Origin: Candidatus Omnitrophota bacterium
Lineage (GTDB): Bacteria; Omnitrophota; Gorgyraeia; Duberdicusellales; 4484-171
Length of the DNA stretch: 6,890 nt
Direction: 5' to 3'
NCBI GenBank assembly: GCA_016939345.1
Contig: JAFGHG010000113.1
Coordinates: forward strand, 1 to 6,890
Below the pieces are notes generated by a model. The model ran no database searches and was not told where the DNA came from. It saw only the letters and a list, made by a program, of their open reading frames with translations. Shown in pieces: positions 6,017 to 6,890 of the stretch (positions are counted from its first letter, which is position 1; every line of letters starts with the position of its first letter). A program made the translations under genes and the position numbers.

Positions 6017-6025
6017 TGATATAAT
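6017..6025 (+). promoter_or_regulatory. Predicted extended -10 promoter of the PilZ gene
   Basis: TGATATAAT matches the extended -10 consensus TGnTATAAT exactly. No -35 box is seen at 16-18 bases upstream, as is allowed for extended -10 promoters. Transcription should begin about 6032, only about two bases before the ATG at 6034, giving a nearly leaderless message. The absence of a Shine-Dalgarno sequence before that ATG agrees. In so AT-rich a gap a chance match is possible. Confidence 0.45.
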
Positions 6026-6033
6026 CGGTAAAT

Positions 6034-6384
6034 ATGGACAATAAAAGGCGTTTAGTAAGGCTTGATACCGGAGATTTTTTAGAGGTGCATACTTTAAACG
6101 AGGTAGGAAGGGTATGTTCTGCCAAGAGCAGAAATTTTTCTCTTATGGGAGTATGTTTCTCCTGCCAGAACGAATGGCAAAAAGGCCAGGTATTGCTTAT
6201 TGATTATTTTATTCCTGACGAACTTGATTCAGTAAGAATAAAAATGGTTGTCGTCTGGTCTGAGTTTATCGGACCCGAGGTAGGTTATTTCTGCGGAGGC
6301 GAGATATTAGATGTAGAAGAAGCCAAGCAGGAAAAATTTTCCAACTACTATTTTAAAAAGTTGCAGGACAGGTTTTTTAAGTAG
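6034..6384 (+). CDS. Stand-alone PilZ-domain protein (predicted c-di-GMP receptor)
   Basis: Small protein of 116 residues that appears to be a single PilZ domain. The two c-di-GMP binding motifs are present: RxxxR as R5-RLV-R9 near the N-terminus, and NxSxxG as NFSLMG at 34-39. Between and after them the pattern of alternating hydrophobic strands fits the PilZ beta barrel: VLLIDYFIP near 65-73 and KMVVVWSEF near 80-90. A C-terminal lysine- and aromatic-rich helix ends the protein. No signal peptide, membrane segment or output domain is seen, so it would act by binding a partner when c-di-GMP rises. The partner (motility, pilus or exopolysaccharide) cannot be inferred, because none of the neighbours belongs to such a system. 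The start places RxxxR at its usual N-terminal position. It probably has its own promoter at 6017-6025. Confidence 0.82.
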   Translation: MDNKRRLVRLDTGDFLEVHTLNEVGRVCSAKSRNFSLMGVCFSCQNEWQKGQVLLIDYFIPDELDSVRIKMVVVWSEFIGPEVGYFCGGEILDVEEAKQEKFSNYYFKKLQDRFFK

Positions 6385-6385
6385 C

Positions 6386-6427
6386 CTTTCAAATCTTTTA
6401 TCCTCTGGATTCTGTTCTTCTTGAAAG
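6386..6427. other. Weak inverted repeat after the PilZ gene
   Basis: CTTTCAA at 6386-6392 and TTGAAAG at 6421-6427 are perfect complements, but they are separated by 28 bases. There is no T run after the second arm. The rest of the 78-base gap to the helicase gene holds nothing else that could be named. A TATACT at 6456-6461 is too close to the next ATG to be its promoter. The pairing may be accidental. Confidence 0.25.
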
Positions 6428-6462
6428 TAAACTGCTGTTAGTGCCCCCGGCTAATTATACTT

Positions 6463-6890
6463 ATGTCTAGAGACGATAATTTTATAAAACTTCAATCCCC
6501 GCAGGTATTAGTTGTTGAAGCTTCTGCCGGCTCAGGCAAGACTTACACCCTGGCTAAGCGCTATTTACAGCTGATTTTTAGCCCTGAACACATGCCTGAT
6601 AAGATGCCTTTACGTTCAATATTAGCAATTACCTTTACCAATAAAGCCATGATCGAGATGAAAGAGAGGATTATCACATATCTTAAGAAAATGGCTTTAG
6701 GGCTTTGCGTCCCAGGCTCTGAAGACGATTTTATCAGCCTGCTTGATTTAGACGGCCAGAAGGCCGCAAAAACAGCAGAACTGGTAATGGACAATATAAT
6801 CAAGCATTACAGCTTTTTTCAGATCCAGACCATAGACAGCTTTATTAACACCCTGCTTTTAGGCTGTTCTTTGAATATTGACAGGTCAGC
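6463..6890 (+). CDS. UvrD/AddA/RecB-type superfamily 1 helicase, 3' end missing
   Basis: N-terminal 142 residues of a superfamily 1A DNA helicase, most like the AddA/RecB branch that works in double-strand break repair. The ATP-binding Walker A motif EASAGSGKTYTL lies near residues 19-30; the A-S-A-G-[ST]-G-K-T form is typical of AddA and RecB. Motif Ia follows as AITFTNKAMIEMKERI, and IQTIDSFINTLL near 123-134 matches the motif Ic region. The start at 6463 puts Walker A at the expected distance from the N-terminus, and an in-frame stop at 6439-6441 prevents a much longer protein. No Shine-Dalgarno sequence is seen. Full-length members exceed 1,000 residues and often end in a PD-(D/E)XK nuclease; whether this one does lies outside the window, as would an AddB-like partner. 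Confidence 0.87.
   Translation, partial: MSRDDNFIKLQSPQVLVVEASAGSGKTYTLAKRYLQLIFSPEHMPDKMPLRSILAITFTNKAMIEMKERIITYLKKMALGLCVPGSEDDFISLLDLDGQKAAKTAELVMDNIIKHYSFFQIQTIDSFINTLLLGCSLNIDRS

Noticed and set aside
6456..6461. TATACT as the -10 box of the helicase gene
   Set aside because: It is one base from the ATG, so transcription would begin inside the coding region, and no in-frame downstream ATG would keep the Walker A motif.
6561..6803. Minus-strand open frame of 80 codons opposite the helicase gene
   Set aside because: The plus strand carries clear helicase motifs here; the minus-strand frame is a shadow.

Overview
The window is a bacterial chromosomal segment of roughly 40-45% GC (estimated by eye). 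All ten genes are on the plus strand. Content is almost wholly housekeeping: the end of a ribosomal protein gene, riboflavin synthesis, a transcription factor for rRNA, nucleotide hygiene, a small c-di-GMP receptor and the start of a DNA repair helicase. There are no RNA genes, CRISPR arrays, transposases or phage genes. Gene content does not fix the taxon. The AT-leaning lysine-rich proteins, the degenerate AT-rich repeats between genes and a stand-alone PilZ protein suggest an uncultured candidate-phylum bacterium; an Omnitrophota-like lineage is a guess, not a demonstration.

Layout: rpsI (5' end cut off) - ribBA - ribH - nusB - PHP-domain phosphoesterase (RNase AM/TrpH-like) - ribD - nitroreductase-family flavoprotein - mazG - PilZ protein - UvrD/AddA/RecB-type helicase (3' end cut off). 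From ribH to the nitroreductase the gaps are 4 to 29 bases, which suggests one transcript. Longer gaps lie before ribBA (48 bases), ribH (116 bases before the preferred start), mazG (75 bases), the PilZ gene (36 bases) and the helicase gene (78 bases). No stretch of 300 bases lacks a gene.

RibBA and RibD together make the two branches that meet at lumazine synthase (RibH). RibBA supplies 3,4-dihydroxy-2-butanone 4-phosphate and opens GTP; RibD deaminates and reduces the pyrimidine. Riboflavin synthase (ribE) and the FAD synthetase are not in the window, and no FMN riboswitch is visible before any rib gene. The nitroreductase-like protein directly after ribD should be an FMN user. NusB next to ribH is a widespread arrangement.

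The second-look items are small in scale. A GC-rich perfect inverted repeat forms the extra C-terminal codons of ribD. Degenerate repeats lie after ribBA and across the nitroreductase stop codon. MazG has lost the metal-binding motif of its second domain. A consensus extended -10 promoter sits so close to the PilZ start that the message would be nearly leaderless. I found no convincing new multi-gene system.
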